A DNA stretch of 6,587 bases from assembly GCA_910585935.1 (NCBI GenBank), contig CAJUHN010000224.1:1-6587 (forward strand), in the 5' to 3' direction. The translations under genes and the position numbers were made by a program. The notes under the pieces were generated by a model. That model did not search any database and had not been told where the DNA came from. It worked only from the letters and a program-made list of their open reading frames with translations. Shown here piece by piece: positions 3,994 through 6,587 of the stretch; position 1 is the first letter of the stretch, and every line of letters begins with the position of its first letter. Source of the stretch: an uncultured Lachnospiraceae bacterium (GTDB taxonomy: Bacteria; Bacillota; Clostridia; Lachnospirales; Lachnospiraceae).

Positions 3994-4725
3994 ATGTACA
4001 AGACAGTGACAAGAGGGTTTGTGCCAGAAGATAAAAAAGAATTTACAGGAGAGGGAATAGAAAAATTAAAGAAGGCTGCAGAAGAGGTCGCATTTTTATT
4101 AGAAAGAGGGTATAGTGTGAAGACAGCTACTACCTTTGTTGGCAATCATCATTTATTATCAGAGAGGCAGAGATTAGCACTGGCGAGGGGACTGGCTGCA
4201 AAAGAAGTATTAGAAAATAGAAAGAAAAAAGAGTGTGATATTTTAGGTTTAAAGGGCAGAAAAGTTTATATGGATGGATTTAATATCATTATCACACTGG
4301 AAGTCGCATTTTCTGAGTCTGTTATCATAAAAGGAGAAGATAACACTATCAGAGATTTAGCAGGGCTTCGAGGTACTTATCAGATCATTGATAAGACGGA
4401 AAAAGCTATTTTAAGTATATTAAACGCTTTAGACAAATTAAAAGTAGCACAATTAGAGATTTATTTAGATTCTCCTGTTTCTAACTCAGGTAGATTAAAA
4501 AATTTTATCTTAGAATTATCCGAACCATATCAAGTAGAAGTGATTGTATCTGTAATACCAGATGTGGATAGAGTTTTATATACAAAAGAAGGTGTTATCA
4601 CAAGTGATGCAGTGATTTTAGATAACTGTTCGAGTTGGATTAACTTAACGCCTTATTTATTGAAAGAAGAGGAAAAATATACTTATTGGATGGTAGAGAT
4701 TACCAGAGAACAAGAGAAAAAATAA
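3994..4725 (+). CDS. DUF434-type protein with PIN/NYN-like C-terminal region, function unknown
   Basis: This gene encodes a 243-residue soluble protein with no signal peptide or membrane segment. The N-terminal part (about 1-80) is helical, with SVKTATTFVGNHHLLSERQR at 41-60, which I recognise as DUF434-like. The C-terminal part opens with VYMDGFNIIIT at 91-101 and carries RDLAGLRG at 120-127, YLDSPVSNSG at 157-166, Asp190/Asp192, and ITSDAVILDN at 202-211. Spaced aspartates ending in a TSDxxIL motif resemble the acidic site of PIN/NYN metal-dependent nucleases, so an RNase or nucleotide-processing role is possible but inferred; no family member's function is known to me. AAGGGA lies seven bases before the ATG. 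The stop is 23 bases from the fhs start, so the two are probably co-transcribed. Confidence 0.8.
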   Translation: MYKTVTRGFVPEDKKEFTGEGIEKLKKAAEEVAFLLERGYSVKTATTFVGNHHLLSERQRLALARGLAAKEVLENRKKKECDILGLKGRKVYMDGFNIIITLEVAFSESVIIKGEDNTIRDLAGLRGTYQIIDKTEKAILSILNALDKLKVAQLEIYLDSPVSNSGRLKNFILELSEPYQVEVIVSVIPDVDRVLYTKEGVITSDAVILDNCSSWINLTPYLLKEEEKYTYWMVEITREQEKK

Positions 4726-4748
4726 AAGAGGAAAGGAAGAAATTTTTG

Positions 4749-6419
4749 ATGGAAACAGATATTCAAATCGCCCAAGAAGCAAAGATGCTGCCAATTAAAG
4801 AGGTGGCAAAGCAACTAAAGATAGAGGAAGATGAATTAGAACTCTATGGAAAATATAAAGCAAAGCTGTCAGAGGAATTAGAAGAGAAAATAAAGGATAA
4901 TCCAAATGGAAAATTGATTTTAGTGACAGCTATCAATCCTACCCCTGCTGGTGAGGGAAAGACAACAACTAGCGTAGGACTAGGACAGGCATTTTGTAAA
5001 ATGGGAAAGAAAGCGATCATCGCACTGCGAGAACCATCTCTAGGACCTTGCTTTGGAATCAAAGGAGGAGCAGCAGGGGGAGGGTATGCGCAAGTTGTAC
5101 CTATGGAAGAATTAAATTTACATTTTACTGGTGATTTTCATGCGATTACTTCCGCAAATAACCTATTGGCAGCACTATTGGATAATCATATCCAACAGGG
5201 CAATTTATTGCGCATTGACCCTAATCAGATCGTATGGAAGAGATGTTTAGATATGAATGATAGGGTGCTGCGAAATGTGGTAGTGGGACTCGGAAAAAAA
5301 GCAGATGGTGTGGTGAGAGAAGATCATTTTGTCATTACAGTAGCTTCTGAAATTATGGCGATTCTCTGCTTGGCAGATGATATAAAAGATTTAAAAAGAA
5401 GACTGGGTGAGATCATAGTTGCCTATAATTATGATGGAGAACCTGTGACAGCAGCAGAATTGAATGCGGTAGGAGCGATGACAGCACTATTAAAAGATGC
5501 GATGAAACCAAACTTAATTCAAACATTAGAAAATACACCTGCTTTAGTACATGGTGGACCATTTGCTAATATCGCCCATGGCTGCAATAGCGTAAGAGCC
5601 ACTAAAATGGCATTGAAATTAGCGGATTATACCATCACAGAGGCAGGATTTGGGGCAGATTTAGGAGCAGAGAAATTCTTTGATATTAAGTGCAGAAAAG
5701 CAGGACTAAAACCAGATGCAGTCGTCTTAGTCGCTACGGTGAGAGCATTAAAATATAATGGAGGAGTTTCAAAAACAGAACTTCATCTAGAAAATTTACA
5801 AGCCTTAGAAAAAGGGATAGTGAATTTAGAAAAACATATAGAAAATTTACACAAATATGGAGTGCCTGTTGTTGTGACATTAAACCGTTTTATGACAGAC
5901 AGCCAGAAAGAGTTAAATTATGTAAAAGAGTTCTGTGAACAAAGAGGATGTGAATTCGCATTATCTGAGGTATGGGAAAAAGGCGGAGAAGGCGGAATAG
6001 AATTAGCAGAAAAAGTGATGGAAACACTAGAAAAGAAAAAAAGTGATTTTCATCTATTATATCCAGATGAAATGGGATTAAAAGAAAAAATCGAAACGAT
6101 TGCAAAGGAAATCTATGGAGCAGATGGAGTAGAATATGACAGCACAGCATTAAAAGCATTAGAGAGAATTGAAAAATTGGGATTTGGAAATCTTCCTATC
6201 TGCATGGCAAAAAATCAGTATTCTTTATCTGATGATGCTACAAAATTAGGAAGACCAGAAGGGTTTCATGTACATATCCGTGAAGTATATGTATCAGCCG
6301 GAGCTGGATTTGTAGTAGCGATTACAGGAACTATTATGACTATGCCCGGACTCCCTAAAAAACCAGCAGCAGATAATATTGATGTAGATAATGATGGAAA
6401 GATTATCGGTCTGTTTTAA
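4749..6419 (+). CDS. fhs: Formate-tetrahydrofolate ligase (10-formyl-THF synthetase)
   Basis: Fhs is a cytoplasmic enzyme, tetrameric in clostridia, that joins formate to tetrahydrofolate using ATP, giving 10-formyl-THF for purine synthesis and one-carbon flow (the methyl branch of the Wood-Ljungdahl pathway in acetogens). The protein has 556 residues, the standard length. Visible motifs are IQIAQEAKMLPI at 5-16, the ATP-binding loop TPAGEGKTT at 65-73, FTGDFHAIT at 126-134, EAGFGADLGAEKF at 298-310, TLNRFMTD at 377-384, CMAKNQYSLSDD at 485-496 and MTMPGLPK at 530-537. The frame is open from 4686, overlapping the previous gene. I chose ATG 4749 because it gives the canonical N-terminus and follows GAGGAAAGGAAG. 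It is the second gene after the DUF434 gene. No rho-independent terminator is seen before repeat copy C. Confidence 0.97.
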   Translation: METDIQIAQEAKMLPIKEVAKQLKIEEDELELYGKYKAKLSEELEEKIKDNPNGKLILVTAINPTPAGEGKTTTSVGLGQAFCKMGKKAIIALREPSLGPCFGIKGGAAGGGYAQVVPMEELNLHFTGDFHAITSANNLLAALLDNHIQQGNLLRIDPNQIVWKRCLDMNDRVLRNVVVGLGKKADGVVREDHFVITVASEIMAILCLADDIKDLKRRLGEIIVAYNYDGEPVTAAELNAVGAMTALLKDAMKPNLIQTLENTPALVHGGPFANIAHGCNSVRATKMALKLADYTITEAGFGADLGAEKFFDIKCRKAGLKPDAVVLVATVRALKYNGGVSKTELHLENLQALEKGIVNLEKHIENLHKYGVPVVVTLNRFMTDSQKELNYVKEFCEQRGCEFALSEVWEKGGEGGIELAEKVMETLEKKKSDFHLLYPDEMGLKEKIETIAKEIYGADGVEYDSTALKALERIEKLGFGNLPICMAKNQYSLSDDATKLGRPEGFHVHIREVYVSAGAGFVVAITGTIMTMPGLPKKPAADNIDVDNDGKIIGLF

Positions 6420-6477
6420 TCTTTTATATTTAAAATATTTAGGTTAAAGATAGAAGTAAGGGTATTGTTCTATTTAT

Positions 6478-6587
6478 TTGAAAGTGAAAAGGGGGCGCTC
6501 CGGCAAGGAAGTATTCCACCGAGGCCACACTTTCGCTCCGTTCCAGACGTAGCGGTACTAAATTCGCAAATCCCGCTTCTTGTGGGT
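6478..6587 (-). repeat. Palindromic MITE-like repeat, copy C (runs off the window)
   Basis: This has the same orientation as copy B and matches its first 110 bases: the AAAAGGGGG edge, CGGCAAGGAAGTATTCCA, TTTCGCTCCGTTCCAGACGT, GCGGTACTAAATTCGCAAAT and the start of the central hairpin (GCAAATCCCGC, loop, GTGGGT). It differs mainly at the CCGAGGCCACA stretch, where B has GCGAAGCCGCG. It lies 58 bases after fhs. Whether it is complete or also interrupted cannot be seen. Confidence 0.8.

Overview
This is an AT-rich, low-GC Gram-positive window. Purine-rich Shine-Dalgarno sites, the order sdaAB-sdaAA, a clostridial-type formate-tetrahydrofolate ligase and an oxygen-sensitive [4Fe-4S] serine dehydratase all point to an anaerobic Clostridia species. 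Lachnospiraceae or a close relative is my best guess, but no rRNA or other marker here proves it. Nearly all the host genes are metabolic. The unusual material is three copies of a GC-richer palindromic repeat and two IS200/IS605-family elements.

Layout. Bases 1-112 hold the 3' tail of a tnpB gene and the right end of its IS605-type element, including the 3' part of the likely omega RNA. Facing it on the minus strand is a complete GNAT gene of the aminoglycoside 6'-N-acetyltransferase, AAC(6')-I, type (107-541) with its own promoter (649-677). Bases 744-936 are repeat copy A, an uninterrupted palindromic MITE-like element. A plus-strand promoter (1006-1034) then drives sdaAB (1236-1898) and sdaAA (1977-2846), the two subunits of L-serine dehydratase. 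Repeat copy B follows (2863-3842), split by a complete IS200-type element of about 782 bp carrying an intact tnpA (3163-3618). After that come a DUF434-type gene with a PIN/NYN-nuclease-like C-terminal half (3994-4725) and, 23 bases later, fhs (4749-6419). Repeat copy C begins at 6478 and runs off the window.

How the genes fit together. SdaAB/SdaAA convert L-serine to pyruvate and ammonia. Fhs loads formate onto tetrahydrofolate with ATP hydrolysis. Both enzymes touch the serine/glycine/one-carbon node, so the arrangement is metabolically coherent, although repeat B and the IS separate the two transcription units. The DUF434 gene is the only host gene of unknown function and is probably co-transcribed with fhs.

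The most interesting points are: (i) the three-copy palindromic repeat, whose central stem shows covariation; (ii) copy A acting as a natural empty site that defines the IS200 boundaries in copy B; (iii) a chain of hairpins between tnpA and the IS right end, with no tnpB to explain it; (iv) the omega-RNA/guide junction at the window start; and (v) the DUF434-fhs pairing. I see no CRISPR array, prophage or clearly new defence system.
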